Positions 1 through 12,948 of a stretch of DNA of 64,000 bases are shown in pieces. The stretch is from Cryptomeria japonica (taxonomy: Eukaryota; Streptophyta; Pinopsida; Cupressales; Cupressaceae). The translations under genes and the position numbers were made by a program. The stretch lies in the NCBI RefSeq assembly GCF_030272615.1, contig NC_081407.1, positions 136,778,897-136,842,896 on the forward strand, read 5' to 3'. The notes under the pieces are model-generated. The model ran no database searches, had not been told where the DNA came from, and was given only the letters and a program-made list of their open reading frames with translations. Every line of letters starts with the position of its first letter. Position 1 is the first letter of the stretch.

Positions 1-774
1 GGAAATGAGAACACAAGACTTAGTCATGAAAATGATATGTTGAAGACAAATTTAATGTACACACAAAATGATAGAACTAAACTCATAAGACAGAAAGGAA
101 TCTTGGAAAGTGAACTAATTGCTACAAATCACCACAAAGAAAAATTCAAGAAAATTTCAGAAGAACTTGGTGACATGCTGAAGAATCAAAAACCCAATGG
201 TGATACAAATGGGCTTGGCTTTGAAGTTGGTGAAAGATCCGGTACTGCAAACAATCATGATCATAGCAAACTAGTAAGACAACCTACTGCTTACAAATTT
301 AATGGCAAATGCTTTAACTGTAACAAGTATGGTCATAGAGCAAATCAGTGTAGATCTAGAAATTATCAGAACACCAATACACCCATTGGTCAATGTTCTA
401 AATGCAACAAAGTTGGTCATAATTCAAAAAATTGCAGAATGTATGTAAGATGTTATGTTTGTGGAAGATTTGGACTTTTATCTAATCAATGCAGAACACA
501 TACCGACATAGGATATGGGAAAGCTATTCAGAAAAACAATGTGACTTGTTATGCCTATAACAAGATTGGACACATTGCTAAGTTTTGTAGAAGCAAGACC
601 TCACCGGCAAATAACAAAGGTCCTAGTTTGAAAGGTAAAGAAAAGGTTGAAGAGGTAAAGCAAGAATTCTCAAAATAATGGATTAGAAAGTCAGATCAAA
701 ATGTTGATGTGAATACTCCTCCACTGGTAGAACAGAGTAACACTCCACCAATAGGAGACTCTTCATCTAACTGA
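1..774 (+). pseudogene. Element A ORF1: coiled-coil, zinc-knuckle (gag-like) protein, 5' truncated by window
   Basis: The reading frame is open from base 1. The first ~70 residues are charged and heptad-like, matching the long coiled coil of the element B copy. Four zinc-knuckle units follow. Two are canonical CX2CX4HX4C (CFNCNKYGHRANQC and CSKCNKVGHNSKNC). The third has Leu in place of His (CYVCGRFGLLSNQC) and the fourth has Tyr for its second Cys (CYAYNKIGHIAKFC). A TAA at 676-678 lies where a CAA would fit, and the frame then continues to TGA at 772-774. Zinc knuckles are typical of retroelement nucleocapsid, so an RNA-binding capsid-type role is likely. No capsid (UBN2/Retrotrans_gag) motif is recognisable. 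Confidence 0.75.
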
Positions 775-1072
775 AGGAAAATCCTTTGAGGGTTGAGCAA
801 CTAAATGAGAAACATGCTATTATTCCCTTGGTTGATGTTAAGAAGTTGAAATTACTTATATACCGGCAGAAAAGTTAAGTCATTACTTAACCGACAAGCA
901 TTAAATGTGGTAGTTGGAGAAAACAACATTATAAAGCAAGTGTTTTGGCTCCATTTTTCATTCACCAAGCATTCAAACTTTCGAGAGCACAAAAATTTCT
1001 GAGCGAAGGCACCCTTAGCGAAGCAATTCATCAAGCAATCATTCCTCAAGGCAGATAAAGGTATTTATAACC

Positions 1073-4000
1073 ATGGCTTCTTCATCTACTCCTGAATTCA
1101 TTACAAACCCTACTATTATTGAAGTAGTTAAGCGCCCTAGATCCATCTTCAAATTGGTTCCTGAAATTGCTAAGAAAGATGATGACATAGGTGCATTCTC
1201 CCAAATCCCTAAAGGAGTAGTTTATGCTGAAGACCCTAGAATGTATATACATTGTCATATAGAGGAATTGGGTGATGATGAAATCAAAAACATGTATAAA
1301 TCTATAACTTGTGATGAATCCGAAAATGTCAAAACTGAACACAAGATAATAGAAACCCTAGGTTTTATAGAAATTCTTAGTATCCCAGATTTTCCCAAGG
1401 ATATCATAAGAATTGTGCTAAGAAGGGTTCATGGTGAATTATTTTGGTTGGATTCTATTCACAAGATTACTAAGGAAGCTATCAAAGTTGTAACAGGGTT
1501 ACCTTCCACCAGTAACAGACTTGACAAAACCAAGAGATTCTCAAAGGACACAGTGATAGACCTAACTGGTGCAACATTTGACAAGAGATCACTAAGAATA
1601 AATGATGTAACGGATATCAATGTCAAATTTATCAGTATGATCTTAGGCTACAAAACTACACATGCAAATAGGTTAAACTCAGTCTCTATCCTATGCATTA
1701 AAAGTGCCTATGATATGGTAAATGATAATGCAAGGATAGACATATGTGAATGGCTTAAAGATGAACTGATTGATAATTTGGGAAAGATAAAGAAAGACAA
1801 AAAGGGAACATTCAGATTTGGAAACCTACTTGTTTGTCTAATGTTGTACATAACCAAACAAGTACTCGGTATTGGTATTAGAAATTTTGGTTTTGATATA
1901 CCGGTAGGCAAACAATTGTTAGATTTACTGAACAACATGGGAGAGAATAGGGAAAAGAACTTAAATGAGTATTTTCAAGCATTGAAGGCCCGAATGAAAA
2001 CTAGAGTTAGATTGTCACAAACAATTGTGGACAAATATAAGGATGAAATCTATTTTGTGATAAAGAAGGATGAAATTTGGATGGAGGCAGTTATTCCTAG
2101 AACCATCTAGGTAACTGAAATGGGGTATGAAACCGATGACAACATAATAGAAACTTATGCAAAAGCCCTCCTAGAAGCTCCAAAGGAACCTGAAGAAAAA
2201 GTTTTTGGCAGTGCTGAAACAATAGAAAGCCAAATTCAATCAAGGAAAAGGGTTAAGAAGGTTGAGGCAACTGTTAGAAAAGGAACCTGGTGGGCACAAG
2301 CTATTAAGGAAGATGTATTAAGACAAACCGGTATTAAGGAGAGTGAACTAGAATAACTTCAATCAGAAATTCATCTGTCACTGGTTGCAACTTCCTCTGA
2401 GAGTGACATACCGGCTAAATTCAAAAGAGTTGAAAGGAAGAGAAAAACTTCACTGGTACCTAGAAAGACAAGACAGAAGCAACAAGCAGTGACGCCCCCA
2501 ACAAAGAAACTGACTCCAAAGAAAAATAAGATGACTCCTATAAAGAAGACTTAACAAACTATTGCTCCCATTGATAAACTTCTTAATGAAATAAAAGAGT
2601 ATGGGAAGCTGAAAAATATTAACAAATTATATGACACACTATCGGCTGATGACAAGGAGAAAGTAGAGAAGAGTGTAATCTTACACTTAGATATTTACAA
2701 TAAATTTTTGATGCAAGTTGTTGATGAAATACCAACAGATCTATATGATAGACTATAAGCTAGAAGGCTAGCTATTGTTGAGCTTGATAAGAAAATAAAG
2801 ATTGAAAAACTACTTGTTGTACATCATGTCAACTCACCTGATGAGATAGATCAATTGATCTCTAAGGTTAACTGGTCAGTATTTTCAACTGCTCACCGGC
2901 ATGTAGCACTGATGGTAGGTAGAGTGAATGAGGTAACAAAAGAAACAACTGATGCATGGGATATATTCCTTGTAGAGAAGGAGAAATAGGAAGAGTATAG
3001 AAGCCCTAAACCCATCAAGATATATCAAAAGGATAAGGGAAAAGGTAAGGTTGGTGGACCACCCAGTATAAAAATAATAGACAACTTATCCCCACCGCCT
3101 TTAGATACTCCACTGGTAGTTACTACTGACAATCAACCGGCTACTGAGAGTATGGACAGACCACATGAGGATACAAATCTTGATTCTGAGGTGTTATATA
3201 CAATGAACATTGACACTCAGAAAGTCAATATTGTGGTGGATAAAGAATCAACTGGAAAATCAGATGTGGCAATAGAGCCACCGACAGAAAACATTATAGT
3301 GACCTCGGACACTGGAAAGGCAAAGACCACAGATGTACATAATGATTCATCTACTGAGCCACCAACAACAAGCAGTATAGAAGAAAAATTGGCAGTGGAC
3401 AACACTGAGAAATAGGTAGAGCAATAGGCTCCCTCACAAGAATAGGTTCATGCAGAGATAGTGCCACTGGCAACAACTGAGAAACCCAAACCTTTGCTTA
3501 GAGAAATGTAAACACAAACTGACCCACCAGAGGTCACTACAAGCAAAGAAGTTACTCACACTGGTGGAATACAGATTGTTGGTTCTTCCATGGCAGAATT
3601 CAAACCAACAAATGTGATAGAAGTTCTATTGGATTCAATCAAGAAAATAACAAAGTGCAGTGCACAAGCATACAAAGCTATTGATGATACAATCCCAATT
3701 TTGAAAATGATAGCACCCAAGTGTAATATGGATAATAAAGATTCTTTAAATCAACTTGACACATTGTCCAAGTATATTATTGACAACATTGTGACAGTTG
3801 AACAAATAAATGAGGAAGCACTCAAAAAGAAAATTGAGAAAGAAAAACATAAATTCTTTGAAGAGGAAATAAAGAAGTGCATGCGACAATTTGACACTCT
3901 TTTACTGGCACTATGTAAAACATTAAAAGAATTTAAAAAGTTGTACAGAGATACATGTAAAACAAACTTTTTGATAGTAGATATAGACAAGAAGATCAGT

Positions 4001-4378
4001 ATGGTACAAGAAGAAATAAATAAATTAGCTGACAATTTCATTAATTCATCTGAACCAGTATCAGTTTTTGAGCAGAAAATAACAGGTTTTGAGGAGGAAC
4101 TTTAGAAATTTGAAAGAGAGAAGGAAAGAATAAAAGGAAAGGAAAAAGATCTGAAATGGAGACTTAGTCCAAAATTGGACTACCTCGCCTCCTTGAGAAA
4201 AGAGATATCTGAGGAATTGGTTCAAGGACAGAAGACACCGGAACAACAAATGCAACACCTCACTGACACAATTTAGAGGACAGAGGCCACATTAAAGGAC
4301 AATGAACGGTTCACTGAGAGCCTGAATCTAGTATTAGCAAACCTTTTTCAGATTGTAACTAACCGAATACAGAGATGA
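1073..4378 (+). pseudogene. Element A ORF2: ~1100-codon protein of unknown function
   Basis: It starts at ATG 1073 (MASSSTPEF). One frame carries the whole 3.3 kb with no frameshift, interrupted only by stop codons (2108, 2354, about 2552, about 2756, 2987, 3413, 3425, 3443, 3508, 4103, 4274); most sit where CAG or CAA would fit. The N-terminal ~345 residues look globular, with the signature ITKEAIKVVTGLP and later a segment FRFGNLLVCLMLY. A basic Lys/Thr/Pro-rich linker, an acidic Thr/Ser/Pro/Glu-rich linker and a C-terminal charged coiled coil (about 3590-4350) follow. No polymerase, protease, integrase or transposase motif is visible. The element B homologue at 42600-44426 shows that the protein belongs to this element family. 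The function is unknown to me. Confidence 0.75.
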
Positions 4379-4422
4379 AGCTAGAAACCACACCCTGTTG
4401 ACACTTTGACAACCTTTGTCAT

Positions 4423-4620
4423 TAATGCCAAAGGGGGAGTAGTGGTAATGAGAAAAATGATTAGCAGAAGACACCATCAGCTCAGGGGGAGTACATATGA
4501 TTTGGCACACAATTTTTTGGTAAAATAGTTTTTTGGTAAGACATTTTTGGCAGATTCTTTTTGGACAACACTTTTTGGATTTTTCTCATGAGTGTTGCCA
4601 TCAATGCCAAAGGGGGAGAT
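4423..4620 (+). promoter_or_regulatory. Element A polypurine-tract cluster
   Basis: AATGCCAAAGGGGGAG occurs at 4424-4439. A second purine run CAGGGGGAGT lies near 4483-4492, and a third copy, GCCAAAGGGGGAGAT, at 4606-4620 directly abuts the LTR. The last copy is in the right place to prime plus-strand DNA synthesis. The upstream copies resemble it and recur in elements B, C, D and H. Confidence 0.75.
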
Positions 4621-5411
4621 TGTTGGAAAATGCACACTCCAATGAGAAATTGTAGGTGATTGAAGGTTTTGTCATTGATGTAAACCTTGAAATCATATGA
4701 TACCGGCAAGACAATTATACCGGCACCAATAATGACAAGCTCTACATGGCACACAGAACACCGACAATGAAAGAAAGGATACCAGCACCCAGGGCCGACA
4801 GGAATTTTGTTGATAATATATTTTATAATTAATTGTAAAATCATTGTAAGCCGACATGGCGAGTTGTAATATGACTCATATATGTATGAGATCATTGTAG
4901 AACATTTTGTAAGAAGGTGATAGTGAAATAATGCAGACCTAATAAGTGAATTTTAGGTTAAGGGTTTATGTATGCAGCAGAGCTAAAACCTGTACTGGAT
5001 CTAGCATAGTAGATGCTATTTTGAAGCAGTACAAGACATTGGATTATTATAATCCATTTTTGTAAGTCATTGTGACTTCCTTTTGTAATTGAGCAGTGAG
5101 CTCTAGGCACTTGGCCTTCTTGCATGTGTAGGCCCCTATTGTAGTAGGTAATTTCCCTTATTGGCCAGTAAGTGAATATTGTGGGTCACAAATCCCAATG
5201 AGGTTTTTCCCACACCGGGTTTCCTCATTAAACTACTGTGTTATGGTGTGCTCTTCATGTGGTTATTGTTTTTCCTATTTACTGCATTACTTTTGATTTA
5301 CCAGTACAGTGTATTGATATGCTTTACATGTTTTAATTCAAGTAAATTAATTAACCGGTTAGATACTGATTCACCCCCCCCCCCCTTCTTAGTATCTTTG
5401 GGAATCCTAAC
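4621..5411 (+). repeat. Element A 3' LTR
   Basis: It starts TGTTGGAAAATGCAC just after the polypurine tract and ends GGGAATCCTAACA, giving TG..CA termini. Inside are the box GAGGTTTTTCCCACACCGGG near 5200 and a long C run after GATTCA at 5372-5385, both shared with the other copia-type LTRs here. The partner 5' LTR is outside the window. The flank from 5412 is gypsy E LTR sequence. Confidence 0.8.
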
Positions 5412-6470
5412 AGATTTGAAGTTTGTGATTCAGAGGAATTATGAGGAGTTGAATGCTCAATTTATAGATTATTAGATGAGATTGATTGATATGTGGAACA
5501 TATTGATCAAGAGGTGGAACTCAGGTGAGCTCACATGCTAATTGATAATTGAACTGTTGATTTGGAGGTGGAACAAAATTAGTTGAATAGATTAAATGAG
5601 TCAACTGATTGAGAAAAATAAGATTGAAGGATGAAAAAGGATGACTGGAGGAAATAAAGAGGAGATAGTTAACTAATTGAAAGCTTATTGAGAGCTTTAT
5701 TTAGAAAAAGCTGACTGGAAGATAGAAATAGAGATTGAATAGATAATTGAATTAATTGATTAATTGATTGAATTAATTAATTTAGCATGTGCTTTCACTT
5801 TGACTTTGATTTTCAATTTAATCTTTGCATGAGATTTAATTCAAATATTGAATTTATTTTAATTCAATTTGTTATTTGAATATATTTAGAACTTGACTTT
5901 GATTTTCAATTTGATTTTTGAAATCATGCACATGTATTTGAAATTAGATGAAATTAGAAATTGGAGAATTAAATGAAATTAGAAAGAATTAGAATTTGGG
6001 GATTTGGAATTTGAATTAGAGGAATGAATTAACTAATTAAATAATTTAAAGAAAGTATTTAATTATTCAGAAATTGAATTTAATTATATAATCAAGATTA
6101 TTTAAATTAAAGGAATTAAAATAATAATTAATTAAATAATAAATATTTAATTAATACCTAGAAAAGGGTTAATGATTAGATGATTAGAGATAGAAATTGA
6201 GAATTAATTTATTTAAATAATAAAGATTATTTAAATTGAGGGATTAATAATCATAATTAATTAAATAATCAACATTTAATTAACATTAGAAATGGTTTAA
6301 ATAATTAAATGATGATAGAATTGAAATTGGAAATAATTAGTAAGATGATGAGGAAATATGAATAAATAGAAGAATAAGATTAATTAATTTAATTAAATAA
6401 TTAAAGAATCATTTAACTAATTAGAGGAATAATTAGTACATGATCAATGAGACATTTTTAGGTGTCTACA
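5412..6470 (-). repeat. Element E 3' LTR (partial)
   Basis: It matches 21665-22711 nearly base for base apart from small indels. It ends ...AGGTGTCTACA. The first ~226 bases of the LTR, seen at 21439-21664, are displaced by the element A insertion. It is very AT-rich, with internal near-repeats of the TTAATTAAATAAT type around 6040-6300. Confidence 0.85.
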
Positions 6471-6487
6471 TTTTCCCCTCTTTGAAA
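6471..6487 (-). promoter_or_regulatory. Element E polypurine tract
   Basis: On the minus strand this reads TTTCAAAGAGGGGAAAA and directly precedes the LTR start TGTAGACACC, as expected for a plus-strand primer. Confidence 0.65.
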
Positions 6488-9112
6488 TAATGTCGGAACG
6501 ATGTTGTTTCAAAGAAAACGAAAAAAAATTAATTTTCTACCCCAGTATGCCCCGATGACACATAGAGTATAATGCCCCCTTGAGAGATTGTTTATGCATT
6601 AAAGGTAAGAATGATCTCTCGAAAGAAGAATAAAGTGATATAGAAGAATAGTTAGTTGATTAGAGATAGAGATAGGTGATGTGAAGATGATATTGAGATA
6701 GAATATCAGAGAATGAACCTTAGAATGAAATAGAATGAAAGAATAATGTTAGATGATAGAAAATGATTTAGAAAGAGATGATGAGAAAAGAATCAACAAA
6801 CTAGCAGTAAGAAAATGAGATGAAATGAGAATGATTGATTCACAAACCTGTGTCATTATTTATTGAGCAATATATATTCATCACTGAGCCTTATTATGTA
6901 ACAATGGAGCTTTGCACATCAGGGTATAAGGAACCAAGATGTAAAGATATCTCATTGAAGAAACACACACATAGTAGACAAGGAGTGAACCCTCCATTCT
7001 GAGAATAATGCCAGGGGTCCAGGTATATGGGATAGTCACAAGCATAACTATCCTTGACTTTTGCATAGGATATTTGTCGAATGAATGTACCAACACAAAC
7101 ACCCACTGGAACTATTGCCCCACAACTTCATTGGTCCACACCACAAACAACAAACAAAGAAAAAGATAATGCCCATCATGGCTCCTCTAGTCACTTGTAG
7201 GAACATGACTTGTCGCCAAATGATAAAAGATAAAAACTAACTAGGACAAAATCCAGCAGCCATACTAATTTGTATCTTCGTTTTGATTGTTTGATGCGAT
7301 AGTTGATAATGTCTGATCTTAGAAAGTTGCAGACCCCATTTAATACTGACTTGTTTGATTTTGAGTGTATCCTCTTCTGTATAAGACAAGATAATGATCA
7401 CTTGATATGGATATGATATGATTGATAAGACAGTTTGATCTGTTGATTGCAGATGTTTGACTATCCTTTGTGAACTTCATGCAAAGTGTTTGTTGGATAT
7501 CTACTAAGGTGTTTGATTCTTGCGAGACATTTTATTGCACATTTTCTGATTGATTTTCGATTGTTTTTGGATTTTATGGATCGATATTTGAATTTTTTGG
7601 TTGATTTTCTTAGGACATTATATGAATGTTTTTGGATTTTTTAAACACATTATAAGATGGTTTCGGTTGATTTTTTCAGGACATTATAAGATGTTTTTGG
7701 TTGATTTTTTCAAGACATTATAAGGTGTTTTTGATTGATTTTTTATTTCTCAATGTTTTTTGGATTTTTTTGTTTTTCACTGTTTTTTGTTGTTTTTTGG
7801 ATTTTTATGTTTTTCACTGTTTTTTGGATTTTTATGTTTTCTCAATGTTTTTTGGATTTTTTTATGTTTTTCACTGTTTTTGGATTTTTGAAAGATTTTC
7901 CAATGTTTTTTGGTATTTTAATTTTTTCACTATTTTTTGGATTTTTTCAGGACTTTATATGATTTTTTAGGATTTTTTCAGTTATGCCCCTAGTGTACAG
8001 ACCTATATGACATGATGATTTGCAAAATGCATGTGGAGACAATGAATTTTTGACATGACCTATGTTAATGCAATATACACGATGAAGATGCATTTCTTAT
8101 TCGAACAAGGATGACTATGTTTGTTTAGCATTTCGTAATACACCAATTGAATTGGAGGTAAAAAAAATTCATAGATAAGCGGTCAATTGATCCGTAAGGT
8201 CCCATGGAACATCCAAATTAACACACTTAGTGACTAGGATTTACAAATGGAGACGTAGAAAACTTCCCCATTGGTTCTTGAAACTTTGATCTTCTTTTGC
8301 CCATGTGTGTGAAAATGAGTTAATTTCTACTCTTATGTTCACTAAAGATCCTTATCATCCTATATGACTAGCTATATGGATTATTCTAACTTCAAAAGCA
8401 TCCCGAATAGAGCCTCGCTACCAAGAAGCTTTTAGAGCTTTGACGAGGTTATAGACTGTACTTTCTCAAATATTGCTCCATTGCCATGAGGCATTCATAG
8501 CCTTGATGGAGTTACTTACATGTTCCCATAGTCAATATTTTTGTCGCACTTTGTATGCGTGATATTTCAGTTATATATCATTGCTCTTTTTCCTTGAGAT
8601 GAATATTTGGCATATCACTTTTTCTTTTTTAATTTTCTTGCCTTGACTTGTAAGTAATGAAACCTACTTGGGTGTGACAATTACAATGGCGCTGAAGTAG
8701 AATTTTAGATTTTTCACTAGTCATATGATCAACTAGGTGTCTAGAATGAATTAGAGATTTTGTTAATGTGTTTGAGATATAGCAATTGATAGATTTTGGG
8801 TTAACCAGTCTCAAATAGTGAAATCACTACCCAACCATAAGTAAAGCATCATCACAAGTTGATGTTGGAAATGAATGACCATAAGATCTCAAAGACTTCA
8901 TGTCTGAATATCTAAGAAAGGAGATGACCCTTGTCTCTCTTGAATGCAAACAAATGATAAACTTGGACAATAGTCTTGTTTTATTGATGTTGTTATATGT
9001 AAATGCAAAACTTTTGTGAATGTGATGCATTTGAAAAAGAAACTATATGTGATGGAGTGCTTTGAATAAAATGAGATGCAATGCAGAAAGAAAACCTAAA
9101 CTAACCTAGCCC
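6488..9112 (-). other. Element E 3' untranslated region
   Basis: 2.6 kb lie between the end of the integrase and the polypurine tract. I see no convincing coding sequence. Purine-rich GATGA/GAATGA stretches occupy 6630-6840 and a T-rich repeat occupies about 7540-7985. The rest looks like unstructured AT-rich sequence. Confidence 0.5.
7540..7985. repeat. Degenerate T-rich repeat array
   Basis: The plus strand repeats short units such as TTTTTTGGATTTTT and TATGTTTTTCACTG with variable spacing, preceded by longer units containing GGACATTATAAGATG. The Phe-rich open frames over it are composition artefacts. Confidence 0.7.
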
Positions 9113-10344
9113 TTAGATATAATATCGTTTAAGGTGCATGTTATTCATAGGGTCGAGGAGTGGATCTCCCTCCATGGTATCCAAATTGTATGCTCCATTT
9201 CCTATAACCCTTGTTATGATAAAAGGACCTAGCCATTTAGGTTCAAAATTCCCTAGCTTTTCATGTTCTACTAGGTTCCTTTGGTTCTCCTTGAGAACTA
9301 GATCTCCCACTTCAAAATTCCTTGGGCGTACTCGTTTATTGTAACTCTGTCTCAATTAATTTTGATAACCTTGCAAATGATTTAAAGCAGTTTGTCTCTT
9401 TTCATCGATCATTTCAAGCTCTTGTAATCTTGCAACCCGATAGTCTTCCTTTGATATGATGTGGTTTAAGGAGACTCTTAAAGATGGTAGTTCTATTTCA
9501 ATAGGTATTATTGCTTTTGTACCATAGACCAATGAATATGGTATTGCTCCTCTAGGGGTACATACTCCTATTCTATAAGCCTAAAGAGCGGGATTTAACT
9601 AGAGATGCCAGTTCCATCTTGTGTCATAACAACTTTCTTGAGGATCTTTAATATTGTCTTGTTTGTTGCCTCTGCTTGTCCATTGCTTTGCGGATAATAT
9701 GGTGTAGCAAATCTCTGTTGTATTTGAAGTTTTTCACACAATTCTCTCATTTCTTGGTTTTTGAATGGATGTCCATTGTCTGTCACTATGCACATTGGAA
9801 TCCCGTATTGACAGATAATGTAATTAAACATGAATTTCTCTATTTGCTTACCAATGGTATATGTAAGGGGAATTGCCTCTACCCATTTAGTAAAATACTC
9901 ACTAGTTGTTAAGATGAATTTGTGCCCATTGAAAGAAGTAGGATTAACCTTACCAACTAGATCTAACCCCCATTGTGAAAATGGCCATGGTGATGTAATA
10001 GGTTAAAGATCTTGTGCCAGTGCATTAATGAGGTCTCCATGCATTTGACATTGTTTACATTTTTGTACATATTTATTGGCATCATTTTACATAGTTGACC
10101 AGTAGTATGTAGTTCTTAACAATTTCTTTTATAGCGGCGAGCCACTTTGATGCGCCCCACAAATTCCATCATGTACCTCTTTTAGGGAAAGTTGTGCTTC
10201 TTCTTCATAAAGACACCGAAGAAGGGTTCCATCAAATCCTTTTCTATACAATGTGTCTGGATGCCTGACGAATAAGAGTTTTCTTTTGATTTCTAGACAA
10301 ATCAGGAGACATATACTAAGTATGGAAGTATGCATATATCTCAT
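9113..10344 (-). pseudogene. Element E integrase (Ty3/gypsy), broken
   Basis: The pieces read right to left. An N-terminal zinc-binding remnant is at 10129-10344 (YRKGFDGTLLRCL, then VHDGICGAHQSG). The catalytic core is at 9595-9831 (GIPMCIVTDNGHPFKN, then YYPQSNGQAEATNK), with the second Asp and the Glu of the DDE triad visible. The C-terminal domain is at 9113-9355 (EPKWLGPFIITRVIGNGAY). Stops and a frame change separate them. This family inserts retroelement cDNA into chromosomes. No chromodomain is seen after the C-terminal domain. Confidence 0.85.
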
Positions 10345-12462
10345 TATACCATGGGGATTCCAGACTTACAATCACACATACATATTATGATGAGGGAATC
10401 TCATATGTCGGTATCATCAATTGTTCTACTATAAACTCAAACTAAGTTTCATTATTAAGCATATTTAGTAGAGACCCTACTGCAGCCATGGAGTCGACTG
10501 CCTTGTTCTGCATCCTTGGAATCTGTTCAAATGTGATGTTACTGAAATGTTATTTGTAATATTCTACCATTTGTTTATAAGGCAGCAATTTATCATCTTT
10601 TGTGTTATAGTCATCATTGACTTGATTTATAATCAGTTGTGAGTCATCGTAGACTTGTAATTATTTTATCCTCCACTGTACAATGGTACAAAGTCCTATG
10701 ATGAGAGCTTCATATTTAGAAATATTGTTCATATAGGGAAAATTTATTTAGAATGACTTAGGGATAGAATCACTTTGAGGGGTGATGAAAAGAATCCCAG
10801 CTCTAGCTCCATGATTTGTATAGGATCCATCAAAGTATAATTTCCACATGGTGGATGTTGTCAATGTAAACACAGATTCATCAAGAAAGTCTATTAGTAG
10901 CGGGTGATTGTCTTGCAAGGGAGCCTCTACTAACTGATCTGCTATAATCTACCCTTTGATTGCCTTTCTATCTACATACTCTATATCAAACTCACTTAAA
11001 ATCATGACCCACTTAGCCAATCTTCCAGCCAGTGTTTCTCTACTTAACAAATATTTGAGTGGATCAAAACATGTGATGTGTTGGACTTTGTGACTTAGCA
11101 TATAATATCTAAGTTTTTGAGATGTGAAGATCATTACTAGACATGCTCATTCTATAAGAGTGTAATTAAGCTCATATCCAATCAGGGTTCTACTTATATA
11201 GATTGCTCTTTCCTTTCCTTGATCATCATGTTGTGCCAACAAGGCTCCTAAAGATGAGTTTCTTGCTGATATATATAGTAATAGGGGCTTTCCTTGAGTA
11301 GGTGGAACTAATACTGGAGTATTCAGAAGACAATCCTTTAAAGCTTGAAAATATTCGTGGCACTGTTATGTCCATTTGAAGGTGATTACTTTTCTAAGTA
11401 AATACTGAAATGGATGACATTTATCTACTAGTTGTGCTATGAACCTTCTTATGGACTTTAGTCTTCCTTGTAACCCTTTTAACTACTTAAGCATTGATGG
11501 AGGTTGCATATCCATGATTGCTTTGACCTTTGCAAGATCTACTTCGATTCCTCTGTTAGACACAATAAATCCTAAAATTTTGCCTGTTGTTACACCAAAC
11601 ACACACTTTTTGGGTTTTAACCTGACATTGTACTGTTCTAATTGATCAAATATCTTTGCAAGGACTTCAAGGTGACTTTCTCTTGTCTTTGATTCAGCCA
11701 ATAGATCATTCACATAGTCTTTCATGATATTGTGGATCATGTCATGAAATAGTGTCGTCATAGCCCTTTGATATGTTGCTCCTGCATTCTTAAGACCAAA
11801 TAATATGACATTCCAGTATTACGTTCCCCATGGACAGGTAAATGTCATCTTGTATTGATCTTTTGGTGCAATCTTGATATGGTTATACCCTAAGAAACCA
11901 TACATTAATGAAAGCTTTTCATTCCTAGTAGTTAAGTCAACTATCATATCTATGTTGGGTAATGGGAAATCATCCTTAGGACATGCTTTGTTTAGATCTC
12001 GAAAGTTGGTATAGATTCTTATGCCCCTAGTGGGCTTAGTCACAGGTACAAGATTGGATATCCATTTTGCATAATCAATAGGTCGAATCAATCCCACATC
12101 TAGAATCTTTTGAAGTTCTATTTTGACCAGTAATGCAATCCATGGATGCATCTTTCTTAGCTTTTGTTTGTAATCCCTGGTAGCAATGGTAATTGATGTA
12201 ACACCAATTATGGATCTAGGCCTGGCATATCCACATAGGAAAAAGCAAAATTGATAGGATGTTGTTTGAAAAGTTGTATGAATTTGTCCTTTTCTTCCTG
12301 GTTTAATGATTTTGCTAAGTGGATATTATGTACAACTTCTCCTTCTGCTATATTGACTTTTTCAGTTTCTTCCATGACTAATGCTAAATTCTCTTTTTCA
12401 ATAGGGAGATTGTCTAACTCACTCTTGCCATTGTGATCACTTTGATCCATATCTTCTATCAC
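10345..12462 (-). pseudogene. Element E reverse transcriptase and RNase H, broken
   Basis: The pol N-terminal linker is at 12208-12462. RT fingers and palm are at 11819-12151 (RIYTNFRDLNKACPKDDFPLP). The active-site segment is at 11483-11761, with YVNDLL where YVDD is expected. The RT-RNase H connection is at 10949-11134 (RETLAGRLAKWVMILSEFDI). The RNase H core at 10345-10948 is present only as frame-broken remnants. Frames differ between 12208 and 12151, and stops interrupt the rest. The YVDD-to-YVND change would be a G-to-A event that removes a catalytic Asp. Confidence 0.85.
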
Positions 12463-12948
12463 AGAGGCACTTGCCTCTCCAAAGTATGTTGTTCTATCTA
12501 GGTCTATAGCAAATCCTGCCTTGTGATCACCTTGTGGAAACCCTTCTCTAACACCAAGGAATTCTGCAATAGCTTCATCATTCTCAAACCAATCTAGAGT
12601 TGGTTTTCCTTCTCATCCCTAATCAATCAAATGTGAGTGTACAAGGGTTAATTCATTTCTCCCTTCTGTTGTAATAGATTCTGATAACATGCATACCTGG
12701 TTATTTTAGTGATCTGATATATTTTCATCATCTATAAGCAATTTTTGATCCTTTATCATGTCTATTGTTCATGGGATGGAATCATGATTAGATAGGAATT
12801 CATAGTCATGAGAATATGTCTCACTTTCTATGTATGTTTCAGCTTCTGAGGTTGTATCACTTATCTCCTCTTGTTCTTGCATCCGATTTTGTATATCTGT
12901 GGGCCTCCTTTGTATGGGGGTCACCCTTCTTAAACCTGGTATAAGTCA
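12463..12948 (-). pseudogene. Element E pol linker remnant
   Basis: Acidic, low-complexity coding remnant between the G-patch region and the RT, in the same minus-strand frame as its neighbours but carrying stops. No domain recognised. Confidence 0.4.

Larger units (their letters stand above)
1..5411 (+). mobile_element. Element A: 3' part of a pol-less LTR retroelement
   Basis: The window opens inside ORF1 of this element, so its 5' LTR and primer site are not visible. The order is ORF1 (coiled coil and zinc knuckles), ORF2 (about 1100 codons, unknown), a polypurine tract, and a 3' LTR with TG..CA ends. No protease, integrase, RT or RNase H is present between ORF1 and the LTR. A homologous element lies on the minus strand at 33490-46893 (element B). 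The A LTR ends exactly where the gypsy E LTR resumes, so A inserted into E. I infer a non-autonomous family mobilised by copia enzymes. Confidence 0.85.

Noticed and set aside
7701-7970. Phe-rich open frames that look like membrane proteins
   Set aside because: They follow directly from the T-rich repeat in all frames; no other coding sign.
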